Shown: positions 8,816-17,994, counted from the stretch's first letter. The stretch: 64,000 nucleotides of DNA from Panacagrimonas sp046594215 (GCA_046594215.1 JBKJPX010000044.1:16786-80785), one strand, 5' to 3'. The notes: a model not told the origin generated them from the letters alone. A program made the numbers and translations.

Positions 8816-10246
8816 ATGACCGTCGTTCCCGTCCTGATGGCCGGCGGCTCCGGCACGCGCCTGTGGCCGCTGTCGCGCGCCTCGTACCCCAAGCAGTTCC
8901 TGCGCCTGCTCGACCGCGACAGCCTGCTTCAGGCCACCGTGAAGCGCGCGAGCAAGGTAACCGGCGCGACCGCACCGCTGGTGATCGGCAACGAGAAGCA
9001 CCGTTTCATCATCGCCGAGCAGTTGCAGGAAGTCGGGATCGAACAGCCGAACATCCTGCTCGAACCGGAGGGCCGCAACACGGCGCCGGTCGCTGCGGTG
9101 GCCGCGCATTACGTTGCGGAGAAGTACGGCGCGGACGCCATCGTCTTCTTGATGGCGGCGGACCAGACCATCGCCGACACCGGGGCCTTCGCCGCCAGCG
9201 CGACGCTCGCTGTGCAGGCGGCGCAGGCCGGCCGGCTCGTCACCTTCGGCATCCAGCCACAGGGGCCGGAGACAGGCTTCGGCTACGTGCGCACGGGCGC
9301 GCCGCTGGCCGCGGTGCCGGGCGCGTTCGAGGTCTCGGGCTTCTTCGAGAAGCCCACGCTCGAACGCGCGCAGAGCTACCTGCGCGAAGGCGGCTACTAC
9401 TGGAATGGCGGCATGTTCATGTTCCGCGCTTCCACCTTCCTGGATGAGCTGAAGAGACTCGAACCCCAGATGCACGCCAGGTCCAAGGACGCGCTCGGCG
9501 CCGGCGCGCGCGACCTCGACTTCGTGCGTCTCGAGCCCACGGCATTCAAGGCCTGCCGCAGCGACTCCATCGATTACGCGGTGATGGAGAAGAGCAGCAA
9601 CATCGCGCTCGTGCCTCTGGATGCTGGCTGGGACGACGTCGGCTCCTGGACCTTCCTGGCCAAGCTGCCGGCCGCCGACGCGCACGGCAACCACGCTCGC
9701 GGCAATGTCATGTTCGAGGACGCGAGCAACAACCTGGTGCAGACCGGGAAGCGCCTGGTGACGATGCTTGGCGTGGAGAACACGGTGGTCGTCGAGAGCG
9801 ACGACGCGATCCTCGTGGCTTCGCGCGACCGCCTGCAGGACGTCAGCAAGATCGTGAAGCGGCTGCAGGCCGCGAAGCGCTCCGAAGCCGACAGCCTTCC
9901 GCGCGTGGCGCGTCCCTGGGGTTACTACGAGACGATCGCCATTGCCGATCGTTTCCAGGTCAAGCGCATCCTCGTGAAGCCGGGGCACAAGCTGTCGCTG
10001 CAGATGCACCATCACCGCGCCGAGCACTGGGTCGTGGTGAAGGGCACCGCGAGCGTGACCTGCGGCGACAAGGTGTTCCTGCTCACCGAGGACCAGTCGA
10101 CCTACATCCCGCTGGGCACCACGCATCGCGTGGAGAACCCGGGCAAGGTGCCGCTCGAAATGATCGAGGTGCAGTCGGGCGCCTACCTGGGTGAGGACGA
10201 CATCGTGCGCTTCGAGGACGTATACGGCCGCACAGCGGCCAAGTAA
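8816..10246 (+). CDS. manC: Mannose-1-phosphate guanylyltransferase / mannose-6-phosphate isomerase
   Basis: 476 residues, the usual length for the bifunctional type II enzyme (XanB/AlgA/ManC). The nucleotidyltransferase motif GGSGTRLWPLSR is at residues about 9-20 and the FFEKP sugar-binding motif near residue 180. A C-terminal cupin isomerase domain carries QMHHHRAEHWVVV and a conserved PLGTTHRVENPG. It makes GDP-mannose from mannose-1-phosphate and also interconverts fructose-6-P and mannose-6-P, feeding polysaccharide or LPS synthesis. The partner phosphomannomutase follows 24 bases downstream. No glycosyltransferases are nearby, so the final polymer cannot be named. Confidence 0.95.
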   Translation: MTVVPVLMAGGSGTRLWPLSRASYPKQFLRLLDRDSLLQATVKRASKVTGATAPLVIGNEKHRFIIAEQLQEVGIEQPNILLEPEGRNTAPVAAVAAHYVAEKYGADAIVFLMAADQTIADTGAFAASATLAVQAAQAGRLVTFGIQPQGPETGFGYVRTGAPLAAVPGAFEVSGFFEKPTLERAQSYLREGGYYWNGGMFMFRASTFLDELKRLEPQMHARSKDALGAGARDLDFVRLEPTAFKACRSDSIDYAVMEKSSNIALVPLDAGWDDVGSWTFLAKLPAADAHGNHARGNVMFEDASNNLVQTGKRLVTMLGVENTVVVESDDAILVASRDRLQDVSKIVKRLQAAKRSEADSLPRVARPWGYYETIAIADRFQVKRILVKPGHKLSLQMHHHRAEHWVVVKGTASVTCGDKVFLLTEDQSTYIPLGTTHRVENPGKVPLEMIEVQSGAYLGEDDIVRFEDVYGRTAAK

Positions 10247-10270
10247 ACACACAATCCAAGGATGGGCGCG

Positions 10271-11611
10271 ATGAGCTGCTTCAAGGCCTACGACCTGCGC
10301 GGGCGCGTGCCCGACCAGCTCAATCCGGACATCGCCTACCGCCTGGGCATCGCGTACGCGGAACAGTTCACGCCGCGCACCGTGGCGCTCGGCCGCGACG
10401 TGCGCCAGTCTTCGGAGCCGCTGCTGCATGCACTCGCGCACGGGCTGGTCGCGCGCGGCGTCGAGGTGTTCGACCTGGGCCTGGCCGGAACCGAGGAGTC
10501 GTACTGGGCCGCGCAGCAGCCCGGCGTGGACGGCGCGATCGAGGTCACGGCGAGCCACAATCCGATCGACTACAACGGCATGAAATTGGTGCGCGCCGGT
10601 TCGATCCCGGTCTCGGGCGATACCGGGCTGCGTGAGCTGGAACAGCGCACGCTCGCGATGGACGCGAAGGCGCCCGTCGGCGTGCCGAAGATGACGCCGA
10701 CCGATTTTCGCGGCAGCTACGTGAAACACCTGCTGTCCTACGTCGATGTGCGCGCGCTCACGCCGCTGAAGATCGTGGTCAACGCCGGCAACGGCGGCGC
10801 GGGCCTGGTCGTGGACGGTCTGGCCCCTCACCTTCCCTTCGAGTTCGTGCGCGTGCACCACGAGCCGGACGGAACCTTCCCGCACGGCATTCCCAACCCG
10901 CTGCTGCCCGAGATGCGCGCGGACACGGTGCGTGCCGTGCGCGAAACCGGCGCCGACTTCGGCGTGGCCTGGGACGGCGATTTCGATCGCTGCTTCCTGT
11001 TCGACGAGCGCGGCGAGTTCATCGAGGGCTATTACATCGTGGGCCTGCTCGCGCAGGCGCTTCTGGCGAAGAACGCGGGCGCCAAGGTGGTGCACGACCC
11101 TCGCCTGACCTGGAACACGGTCGAGATGGTCGAGGCCGCGGGCGGCATCCCGATCCAGTCCAAGACGGGACATGCGTTCATCAAGGAACGCATGCGCGCC
11201 GAGAACGCGGTGTACGGCGGCGAGATGAGCGCGCATCACTACTTCCGCGACTTCGCCTATTGCGACAACGGCAACATCCCCTGGCTGCTGGTCGCGGCGC
11301 TGGTGTCGGCGAACGGCAGGCCGCTGAGCACGCTGGTCAGCGAGCGCATGGCGCGCTTCCCCTGCAGCGGCGAGATCAACCGCACCGTGCGCGACATCCC
11401 GGCGACGATCAAGGCGGTGGAAGCGCACTACGCGTCGCAGACGCCGGCGATCGATCGCACCGACGGGCTGAGCGCGGACTTCGGCGCCTGGCGCTTCAAC
11501 CTGCGCGGATCGAACACCGAGCCCGTGATCCGCGTGAACGTGGAATCGCGTGGCGACGAGAAGCTGATGCAGGCGAAGACGGCGGAACTGCTCGCGCTGC
11601 TTGCCGCGTGA
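10271..11611 (+). CDS. manB: Phosphomannomutase / phosphoglucomutase
   Basis: 446 residues from the chosen start. The opening SCFKAYDLRGRVPDQLN is typical. The active-site serine loop is TASHNPIDYNGMKL, the metal site is WDGDFDRCFLF, the sugar-specificity loop is GGEMSAHHYFRDF and the phosphate-binding loop is RGSNTEPVIRVNVES. This is the alpha-phosphohexomutase family (XanA/AlgC/CpsG), converting mannose-6-P to mannose-1-P for ManC. An ATG at 10262 is in frame, but the AAGG at 10258-10261 abuts it; the ATG at 10271 has a 9-base spacer and matches family N-termini, so it is preferred. Confidence 0.94.
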   Translation: MSCFKAYDLRGRVPDQLNPDIAYRLGIAYAEQFTPRTVALGRDVRQSSEPLLHALAHGLVARGVEVFDLGLAGTEESYWAAQQPGVDGAIEVTASHNPIDYNGMKLVRAGSIPVSGDTGLRELEQRTLAMDAKAPVGVPKMTPTDFRGSYVKHLLSYVDVRALTPLKIVVNAGNGGAGLVVDGLAPHLPFEFVRVHHEPDGTFPHGIPNPLLPEMRADTVRAVRETGADFGVAWDGDFDRCFLFDERGEFIEGYYIVGLLAQALLAKNAGAKVVHDPRLTWNTVEMVEAAGGIPIQSKTGHAFIKERMRAENAVYGGEMSAHHYFRDFAYCDNGNIPWLLVAALVSANGRPLSTLVSERMARFPCSGEINRTVRDIPATIKAVEAHYASQTPAIDRTDGLSADFGAWRFNLRGSNTEPVIRVNVESRGDEKLMQAKTAELLALLAA

Positions 11612-11621
11612 CCTGGTAGCC

Positions 11622-11683
11622 AGCACGAAGTCCGGAGCTGCCGCTGCGCACCGAGAGAAGAAGTTCCGGACTTCGTCCGTGCT
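11622..11683. repeat. Intergenic stem-loop (REP-like), possible bidirectional terminator
   Basis: Arms ACGAAGTCCGGA (ending 11636) and TCCGGACTTCGT (starting 11665) pair perfectly over 12 bp. Outer AGC/GCT bases can extend the stem with a small bulge. It is preceded by GTAG and fills the gap between convergent manB and the FadL-type gene. There is no T-run, so a REP-type element is as likely as a terminator. Confidence 0.55.
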
Positions 11684-11695
11684 AAGCCTGATGCG

Positions 11696-12988
11696 CTACC
11701 AGCTGCGGCTCAGCTGCAGGGTCACGGCCGCCAGGCCGTAATCCTCTCTCGAGGGTCCGAAGGGCTGATCGGTGTTGTTGTAATCCTCGTGCTTGGGTCC
11801 CTGGATCTGCAGGGCTGTCGCGAACTCCCAACCGCGATCGAACTTGTGCGAGAAGCCGACCTCCACCTCGAAGTCCGCCGTGAGATTCAGCGTCGGCGTC
11901 AGCGTCTCGTTGGGAACCGCGTTGCCCGAGATGTTCGTGCCGCAGCGCAGGACTGTCTTGTCGCTCCAGCTGTAGGCCAGGCCCAGGCCCAGGACGTACT
12001 GGTCCTTGTGGTCCAGCGTCTGTGCGAAGAACACGCGCGACGGCGCTGCGTCGTTGTCCGGCCGGGTTGCGGTCACGGTCACGTCGCGCAGCGCGTGCGA
12101 CCAGTCGAGCCAGTTCAGCTCGGCCGCCCACATCCACCTGGGCGTGAACTGCCAGGCGAAGCCGGCACCGAACTCTTGCGCGAGCGCGAAGCCGTCGATG
12201 CGCACGTCCCTGTACTTCACGCGGCCCAGGCCGATCGCGTTGTAGTTGATCGTGGCCGTGCCGTTGCGCAGCTTCAGGTCGGTCTCGGTCGAGTAGCTCA
12301 TGCCGAGCGTGAGGTTCGGCGTCTGCTTGTAGAGGATACCGACGCGGCCGTTCCAGCTCAGACCGTCGGCGCCGTCGATGCGCAGACCGAAAAAATCCGG
12401 CTGCGGATCGGGACGATCGACCGACGTGTCCGGAAACAGCTTTTGTCGCGTCGCCGAGTAGGAGAGGTTCGCGCCCAGACCCCAGCTCAGCTTGTCGTTG
12501 GCCTGCCAGGCCATGCCCATCGCGAGCTTGGTGACGCCCAGCACCGCGGAATAGTCGTCACGCGTGCCGAAGATGGTGTTGAGGTTGTGATACTTCACGC
12601 CCGTACCGCCCGACGCGAACAGGCCGACGCCGAAGCGCAGGTCGGGACGAAGCGCCTGGAAGACGTAGGCGTGGCTCATCAGGACGCCGAGCGGGCTGTC
12701 GGAGTCGTGGTCGTCGTTCAGCGCATCGGTATGGGAATAGTCGAAGGACCAGAACGGCACCACCGCACCGTCGTAGCGCGATCCCTGGATCTGCGTCATG
12801 CCCGCGGGGTTGATGTTCACCGCGTTCGCGTCGCGCGACACCGGGATGTCGGCACCGCCGAGGCCCAGGGATTCCGCGCCGAACCCGATCACGTTGAGCC
12901 CGTTGCTGGCGAGCACCGGCACGGGACCCAGCGTCATCGCGACGATTCCCAGCTGGCAGGCAAGCCGCAGACGGCGTTCGGGCTTCAT
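11696..12988 (-). CDS. Outer-membrane transporter, OmpP1/FadL/TodX family
   Basis: 430 residues with a signal peptide ending near VLASN. The mature N-terminus (GLNVIGFGAESLGLGGADIPVSRDANAVNINPAGM) is the FadL hatch region with its conserved NPA motif. The rest alternates aromatic and polar residues as in a 14-stranded barrel and ends in a tryptophan-containing beta strand (LQLSRSW). FadL proteins take up long-chain fatty acids or other hydrophobic compounds. The neighbouring DesT-like regulator and desaturase operon would suit a lipid role, but that is only context. The start at 12988 follows a strong GGAGAGGAG; earlier in-frame starts lack one. Confidence 0.9.
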   Translation of the reverse strand: MKPERRLRLACQLGIVAMTLGPVPVLASNGLNVIGFGAESLGLGGADIPVSRDANAVNINPAGMTQIQGSRYDGAVVPFWSFDYSHTDALNDDHDSDSPLGVLMSHAYVFQALRPDLRFGVGLFASGGTGVKYHNLNTIFGTRDDYSAVLGVTKLAMGMAWQANDKLSWGLGANLSYSATRQKLFPDTSVDRPDPQPDFFGLRIDGADGLSWNGRVGILYKQTPNLTLGMSYSTETDLKLRNGTATINYNAIGLGRVKYRDVRIDGFALAQEFGAGFAWQFTPRWMWAAELNWLDWSHALRDVTVTATRPDNDAAPSRVFFAQTLDHKDQYVLGLGLAYSWSDKTVLRCGTNISGNAVPNETLTPTLNLTADFEVEVGFSHKFDRGWEFATALQIQGPKHEDYNNTDQPFGPSREDYGLAAVTLQLSRSW

Positions 12989-13229
12989 CTCCTCTCCTGT
13001 GGTGAAACAGCGGATGACGCGTGACGCCACGAAGTGGGGACTCGCTACCTGCCAGGATTGTCGCGTTCGCGACTGCGCACGCATCAGTGGGGCAGTTCCG
13101 TATTGCTGCATTCAGGGTCGAATGCCCCTTCCGCATTGCGCGCACGCGCCTGGATTTTTTCTTGCACCAAGTAGCTGCGTACGGCGCGGGAAGCTTGTGC
13201 CTTCCGCCGATGACGGACGCCTGCTTGTC

Positions 13230-13874
13230 TCAGGCTGCAGGCAGCTTCGCGCCCGGCCTCCACGCCAGGCCGCCGAGCACGATCACGCGCAGCTGGTCGG
13301 TCAGGGTCCTGGCGATCGCGCCCTGTGTGTCCGGGTGATCGGCGGGAAGTTCGAGCAGTTCGCCGAGCGCCGACACCACCGTGTTCACGAGCAGCGTCGC
13401 CATCATCTCCACGTCGTCGCGCGGGAGTTGGTTGAAGTGCGGGAACTTCGCGAAGTCGGCGGCGAGATCGAGGGTGAAGCCACGGACCTCGCGCGTGATC
13501 GATTCGCGCAGCGGGGCCGATCCGCCATATCGCTCGCGCAGCAGGAAATGGAACGCGGAGCGGTTGGCATTGACGTAGTGCAGGAAGGTGCTCGTCGACG
13601 CCGCGAGCATGTTGTCGCCCGGCGCCTGCGTGGTACGCGCAGCGCGGATCAGCTTGCGAAGCTGTTGGCAGGTCTCGTCGACGAGCGCGAGACCCAGCTG
13701 GTCCATGTCGCGGAAGTGGCGATAGAACGAGGCGGGCACGACGCCGGCGTCGCGCGTGACCTCGCGCAGCGAGAGGCTCGCGAAACTGCGACCGGTGGCG
13801 ACCATGGCAATGGCCGCGTCGAGGAGCGATTGGCGCGTCTGCTGCTTTTTTTCGTCGCGAATCGCCACGGACAC
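13230..13874 (-). CDS. TetR-family regulator of unsaturated fatty acid synthesis (FabR/DesT type)
   Basis: 214 residues from a GTG at 13874 (a GTG at 13868 is also possible; no clear ribosome-binding site was seen). The helix-turn-helix region SFASLSLREVTRDAGVVPASFYRHFRD is strikingly close to E. coli FabR (quoted from memory), including the HFRDxDxLGL continuation. It is divergent from the ferredoxin-reductase/desaturase pair, the arrangement recalled for Pseudomonas desT-desC-desB (PA4888-PA4890). DesT senses the acyl-CoA pool and represses the desaturase. The perfect palindrome at 14019-14034 is its likely operator. Ligand and regulon are inferred. Confidence 0.85.
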   Translation of the reverse strand: MSVAIRDEKKQQTRQSLLDAAIAMVATGRSFASLSLREVTRDAGVVPASFYRHFRDMDQLGLALVDETCQQLRKLIRAARTTQAPGDNMLAASTSTFLHYVNANRSAFHFLLRERYGGSAPLRESITREVRGFTLDLAADFAKFPHFNQLPRDDVEMMATLLVNTVVSALGELLELPADHPDTQGAIARTLTDQLRVIVLGGLAWRPGAKLPAA

Positions 13875-14018
13875 TCGGAACAAACAGTCGAGGACGCATT
13901 TAAGCACGCCTGTAAGTAGAAAAACTTCAATCTGGTCATCGACATGTAAATTCTTAAACGCCGTTCGTCGGGCGATCAGTAAACGACTGTTGACTGACTT
14001 TGGGCGCTGGGGCAAGGT

Positions 14019-14034
14019 GTGAACACTTGTTCAC
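14019..14034. promoter_or_regulatory. Probable operator for the FabR/DesT-type regulator
   Basis: A perfect inverted repeat, GTGAACA-CT-TGTTCAC, ends 16 bases before the reductase ATG and lies between it and the divergent regulator. Size and core resemble FabR/DesT operators as I recall them. Confidence 0.7.
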
Positions 14035-14050
14035 CCAAATGGAGTTCCCG

Positions 14051-15142
14051 ATGTCCTCGCCCCGCCCCGTCCAATTTCTCCGCCGCGCCTTCGGCCCGCT
14101 GGTCGAACCGGCGGTGTTCAACTTCTGGGCGCGCGAAGTCGGCAGCACCGCCAGCCGCGACCGCGTGCTGGCCCGCGTGACTGCAAAGCGCTCCGAATCA
14201 AGCCGCGCCGTGACGCTGGAACTGCAGCCCAACCGGCACTTCGCGGGCTTCAAGCCCGGCCAGCACGTGAACCTCACCGTCGAGATCGACGGCCGCCGCG
14301 TGACGCGCAGCTACAGCCTCACGGACGTCGCTCGCCCGGACGGGCGCGTCAGCCTCACCGTCCAGAAGGTCGAAGGCGGCCAGGTCAGTGCACACCTGTT
14401 CTCTAATATCCAGGTTGGCGATGTCGTCGAACTGGGAACGGCCTTCGGCGAGATGACCCTGCCGGAGTCGCTGTCGACTCCGCTGCTGTTCCTGGCGGCC
14501 GGCAGCGGCATCACCCCGCTCATGAGCCTGACGCGCGAGCTCGCGCAGCGCGGCATGCCGGTGGAGACGACCTTGATCTACTGGGCGCGCCACCGCGCCG
14601 ACCTCTGCTTCCTGTCCGAGCTCAAGGCCTTGGCCGCAAGCCAGCCGAACTTCCGCTTCCTGGTCGCGCTGACCGGCGATGCGGTGACCGGCACTGGCGA
14701 GCTGCGCGGCCGTCCCAGCGCCGAGTTGCTGGCCGGCGCCGTGTCCTCGCTGTCAGCGCAGAGCGTCTATGCCTGCGGACCGGCCGGCTTTGTCGAGCAG
14801 GTCGAAAAGCTCGCTGCGCCGATCGCGCGCAACTTCCAGTCCGAAGCCTTCACGCCGCCGACGTTCACGTCCGGCGCGTCCACCGAGACCGTCACGCTGA
14901 TGCTCGCGAAGAGCAACCGCGTGGTCACGGTGCGCTCGGGCGAACCGCTGCTTGCCGCGCTCGAAGCCCAGGGCATCAAGCCGCCGTCAGGCTGCCGCAT
15001 GGGCATCTGCAATACCTGCGCCTGCGGCAAGCGCGAAGGCCTGAGCCGCAATTTGAAGAACGGCGGCGAAACCGCCGAACCCGAATCCAATCTGCGCATC
15101 TGCATCAGCAGCGCGCAGTCCGATCTCACTCTCGACCTTTGA
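14051..15142 (+). CDS. Ferredoxin reductase with C-terminal 2Fe-2S domain (DesC-like)
   Basis: 363 residues. An FAD-binding barrel carries RRVTRSYSL (the RxYS motif), followed by an NAD-binding domain with LFLAAGSGITPLMSL. The C-terminal plant-type ferredoxin domain has CRMGICNTCACG and a last cysteine in LRICISS, the complete four-cysteine 2Fe-2S site. It should pass electrons from NAD(P)H to the adjacent membrane desaturase (38-base gap), as recalled for PA4889/DesC. The ATG at 14051 has GGAG 6 bases upstream. Repression by the divergent regulator is inferred from the palindrome in the leader. Confidence 0.92.
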   Translation: MSSPRPVQFLRRAFGPLVEPAVFNFWAREVGSTASRDRVLARVTAKRSESSRAVTLELQPNRHFAGFKPGQHVNLTVEIDGRRVTRSYSLTDVARPDGRVSLTVQKVEGGQVSAHLFSNIQVGDVVELGTAFGEMTLPESLSTPLLFLAAGSGITPLMSLTRELAQRGMPVETTLIYWARHRADLCFLSELKALAASQPNFRFLVALTGDAVTGTGELRGRPSAELLAGAVSSLSAQSVYACGPAGFVEQVEKLAAPIARNFQSEAFTPPTFTSGASTETVTLMLAKSNRVVTVRSGEPLLAALEAQGIKPPSGCRMGICNTCACGKREGLSRNLKNGGETAEPESNLRICISSAQSDLTLDL

Positions 15143-15180
15143 TTGTTCGTCACTCGTAACGAACTGGAGCCTGAACTGAC

Positions 15181-16335
15181 ATGAACACCCACGACCGCAA
15201 ACTTTCCCCCACCGAGATCGAAGCCTTCGGTGCGGAGCTCGACGCGCTGCGCGCGCGCACCGTCGCCAAGCTGGGCGAAGAAGATGCGAAATACATCCGC
15301 AACATCGTGCGCACCGTGCGCTACACCGAAGTGGCCGGTCGCGCCCTGCTGATGGCCGGCATCTTCCCGCCGGCCTGGATCCTCGGAACGATCTCGCTGG
15401 GCGTCTCGAAGATCATCGAGAACATGGAGCTGGGGCATAACGTGATGCATGCCCAGTACGACTGGATGAACGATCCGGAGCTCAACGGCCAGACCTACGA
15501 GTGGGACACGGCCTGCACCGCCGACCACTGGCGCCGGACGCACAACTACGAGCACCACACGTACACCAACGTGATGGGCAAGGACCACGACATCGGCTAC
15601 GGCGTGCTGCGTCTCTTCCCCGAGCAGAAGTGGGAGCCGCGCTTCCTCGCCAACCCGATCATGGCGCTGCTGCTCATGACGCTGTTCCAGCACCTGCTCG
15701 CCCTGCAGAGCCTGCAGCTCGAAAAGCTCCTCAGCGGCGAGAAGTCGTTTGCCGAAGTGAAGCAGCAGGCCAAGCCCATCCTCAAGAAGATGCGCAAGCA
15801 GATCGCCAAGGACTACCTGCTGTTCCCGGCGCTCGCGGGCCCGTTCTTCCCGATCGTGTTCGCCGGCAACGTGGGCGCCAACCTGATCCGCAACTTCTGG
15901 TCGTCGGCCATCATCTTCTGTGGCCACTTCACCGAAGACGCCGAGGTCTTCCCGCCCGAGTCGCTCGTGAACGAGTCGCGAGGTCACTGGTACCTGCGCC
16001 AGCTCAAGGGCTCGAGCAACCTGGAAGGCAACAAGCTCATGCACATCATGAGCGGCAACCTGTCGCACCAGATCGAGCACCACCTGTTCCCGGACGTCCC
16101 CGGCCGCCGCTACGCCGAGATGTCGATCGAAGTGCGCGAGATCTGCCAGCGCTACGGCCAGCACTACAACAGCAAGCCCTTCTTCAAGCAGCTCGGCGAA
16201 GTGGCGGGGCGCGTCCTGCGCTACTCGCTGCCGGGAAAGTCTTCGCCGGACAAGCCGTCTTCGAAGAAGAAGCCGGCGGCGAAGCAGACCAGAGCCGTCG
16301 GGCGCGAGCGCGAAGCGGAGCTGGTCGCGGCCTGA
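15181..16335 (+). CDS. Membrane acyl-CoA/fatty-acid desaturase (DesB-like)
   Basis: 384 residues. Three histidine clusters define a membrane di-iron desaturase: HNVMH near residue 86, HNYEHH near residue 122, and HQIEHH near residue 299. Two hydrophobic regions precede and separate them. A Lys-rich C-terminal tail (PDKPSSKKKPAAK) is unusual but not catalytic. It introduces a double bond into acyl chains, tuning membrane fluidity, using the reductase encoded just upstream. Delta-9 specificity is assumed from the DesB family and not shown here. Confidence 0.92.
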   Translation: MNTHDRKLSPTEIEAFGAELDALRARTVAKLGEEDAKYIRNIVRTVRYTEVAGRALLMAGIFPPAWILGTISLGVSKIIENMELGHNVMHAQYDWMNDPELNGQTYEWDTACTADHWRRTHNYEHHTYTNVMGKDHDIGYGVLRLFPEQKWEPRFLANPIMALLLMTLFQHLLALQSLQLEKLLSGEKSFAEVKQQAKPILKKMRKQIAKDYLLFPALAGPFFPIVFAGNVGANLIRNFWSSAIIFCGHFTEDAEVFPPESLVNESRGHWYLRQLKGSSNLEGNKLMHIMSGNLSHQIEHHLFPDVPGRRYAEMSIEVREICQRYGQHYNSKPFFKQLGEVAGRVLRYSLPGKSSPDKPSSKKKPAAKQTRAVGREREAELVAA

Positions 16336-16360
16336 GTTCCGGGCACGTCGCAGCAACATG

Positions 16361-16402
16361 AGCACGCCGCGGCCGCCTTCGGGCGACCGCGGTATTCGTG
16401 CT
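16361..16402 (+). terminator. UUCG-loop terminator of the desaturase operon
   Basis: A layered hairpin: AGCACG (16361-16366) pairs with CGTGCT (16397-16402), CCGCGG (16367-16372) with CCGCGG (16387-16392), and CGCC with GGCG, closing on a TTCG tetraloop at 16378-16381. A short T-rich tail follows. Confidence 0.75.
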
Positions 16403-16476
16403 TTCCGCGACAAAAGCAGCGTCCCGCGGTGCTCGTCATTTAGACTGCATGTCTTCCCCTGATGCCGAGATCCGCC

Positions 16477-17322
16477 GTGCGATTCGAAGGTACCGATAAC
16501 TACGTCGCCACCGACGACCTCAAGATGGCGGTCAACGCCGCCGTCACCCTCGCGCGACCGCTGCTGGTCAAGGGCGAGCCCGGCACCGGCAAGACGCGGC
16601 TCGCGCAGGAAGTCGCGCAGCAGCTCGACATGCCGTACTACGAGTGGCACATCAAGTCGACGACCAAAGCGCAGCAGGGCCTGTACGAGTACGACGCGGT
16701 GTCGCGACTGCGCGACTCTCAGCTCGGCGAGGAGAAGGTCAAGGACATCTCCAACTACATCGTCAAGGGCAAGCTCTGGGAGTGCTTCGAAGCCGGCAAG
16801 CGTCCGCTGCTGCTGATCGACGAGATCGACAAGGCCGACATCGAGTTCCCGAACGACCTGCTGCGCGAACTCGACCAGATGGCGTTCTACGTCTACGAGA
16901 CGCGCCAGACCATCACGGCCACGAACCGGCCGGTGATCATCATCACCTCGAACAACGAGAAGGAACTGCCGGACGCCTTCCTGCGCCGCTGCTTCTTCCA
17001 CTACATCCGCTTCCCGGACAAGGACACGATGCAGAAGATCGTGGACGTCCACTTCCCCGACCTGAAGAAGAACCTGGTCAAGGAAGCCATGGAAGTGTTC
17101 TTCGGCCTGCGCGAACTGCCGGGCCTGAAGAAGAAGCCGAGCACATCCGAACTGCTCGACTGGCTCAAGCTGCTGCTGGCCGAGGACATCGATCCGTCGA
17201 TCCTGCGCGAGGCCAGCACCAAGAAGTCGCTACCGCCGCTCTACGGCGCGCTCCTCAAGAACGAGCAGGACGTACACCTGTTTGAGCGCATCGCGTTTAT
17301 GGCACGCCGTAACAACAACTGA
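16477..17322 (+). CDS. MoxR-family AAA+ ATPase
   Basis: 281 residues from the GTG at 16477. Family members start at this VRFEGTDNYVAT segment and GAGA lies upstream; an ATG at 16462 would add five residues. Walker A is GEPGTGKT (about residue 35), Walker B is LLLIDEIDKAD and sensor 1 is IITSNNEKELPDAFLRR. MoxR ATPases are chaperone-like and often work with VWA-domain proteins, but none is encoded here. The stop overlaps the start of the GST gene by one base, suggesting co-translation. The target is unknown. Confidence 0.88.
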   Translation: MRFEGTDNYVATDDLKMAVNAAVTLARPLLVKGEPGTGKTRLAQEVAQQLDMPYYEWHIKSTTKAQQGLYEYDAVSRLRDSQLGEEKVKDISNYIVKGKLWECFEAGKRPLLLIDEIDKADIEFPNDLLRELDQMAFYVYETRQTITATNRPVIIITSNNEKELPDAFLRRCFFHYIRFPDKDTMQKIVDVHFPDLKKNLVKEAMEVFFGLRELPGLKKKPSTSELLDWLKLLLAEDIDPSILREASTKKSLPPLYGALLKNEQDVHLFERIAFMARRNNN

Positions 17323-17990
17323 TGATCGTCGTTCATCACCTCGAGAATTCGCGCTCTCAGCGCGTGCTCTGGCTGCTCGAAGAATTGGGCGTGCCCTACG
17401 AGGTGAAGCGCTACGAGCGCGACAGGAAGACCATGCTCGCGCCGCCGGAACTCAAGGCCGTGCACCCGCTGGGCAAGTCGCCGGTGATCACCGACGGCGA
17501 CGTGGTGGTCGCCCAATCCGGCAACATCATCGAGTACCTCGTCGAGATCCATGGCCGCGGTAGGCTGGTGCCCAGGGCCGGCACTTCCGAGCGCCTGCGT
17601 TACCGCTACTGGCTGCACTACGCGGAGGGCTCGGTCATGCCGCTGATGGTGATGACCTTGATCTTCGGACGTCTCGCGCCGATGTCACCGGTCTTGGTGC
17701 GTCCCTTGGTCCGCGGAATCGTAAGCAACGTGAAGGCACGTTTCCTGGGGCCGCAGACGAAGCTGCACCTGGACTACCTGGAAGGCGAACTGGACAAGGC
17801 CGAGTGGTTTGCCGGATCTGAGTTCACCGCCGCCGACGTGCAGATGAGCTTTCCGCTCGAAGCGGCGGCGAGCCGCGGCGGCCTCGATGCGTCGAGGCCG
17901 AAGCTCGCGGCCTTCCTGAAGAAGGTGCAGGCGCGGCCCGCGTACCAGCGTGCGCTGGCGAAGGGCGGACCCTACGAACTCCTGAAGTAA
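17322..17990 (+). CDS. Glutathione S-transferase family protein
   Basis: 222 residues. The N-terminal thioredoxin-like domain opens IVVHHLENSRSQRVLWLLEELG and contains the glutathione-binding segment KSPVITDGDVVVAQSGNIIEYL (cis-Pro and Gln-Ser). A helical C-terminal domain includes FAGSEFTAADVQMSFPLE, the conserved N-capping/hydrophobic staple region. Likely a cytosolic detoxification enzyme; substrate unknown. It overlaps the MoxR stop by one base and converges on the TetR gene with a 4-base gap. Confidence 0.9.
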   Translation: MIVVHHLENSRSQRVLWLLEELGVPYEVKRYERDRKTMLAPPELKAVHPLGKSPVITDGDVVVAQSGNIIEYLVEIHGRGRLVPRAGTSERLRYRYWLHYAEGSVMPLMVMTLIFGRLAPMSPVLVRPLVRGIVSNVKARFLGPQTKLHLDYLEGELDKAEWFAGSEFTAADVQMSFPLEAAASRGGLDASRPKLAAFLKKVQARPAYQRALAKGGPYELLK

Positions 17991-17994
17991 GGCC

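Noticed and set aside
8672..11626. 984-residue minus-strand open frame
   Set aside because: Exact antisense of pntB end, manC and manB; His/Arg/Val-rich composition typical of GC-rich shadow frames.
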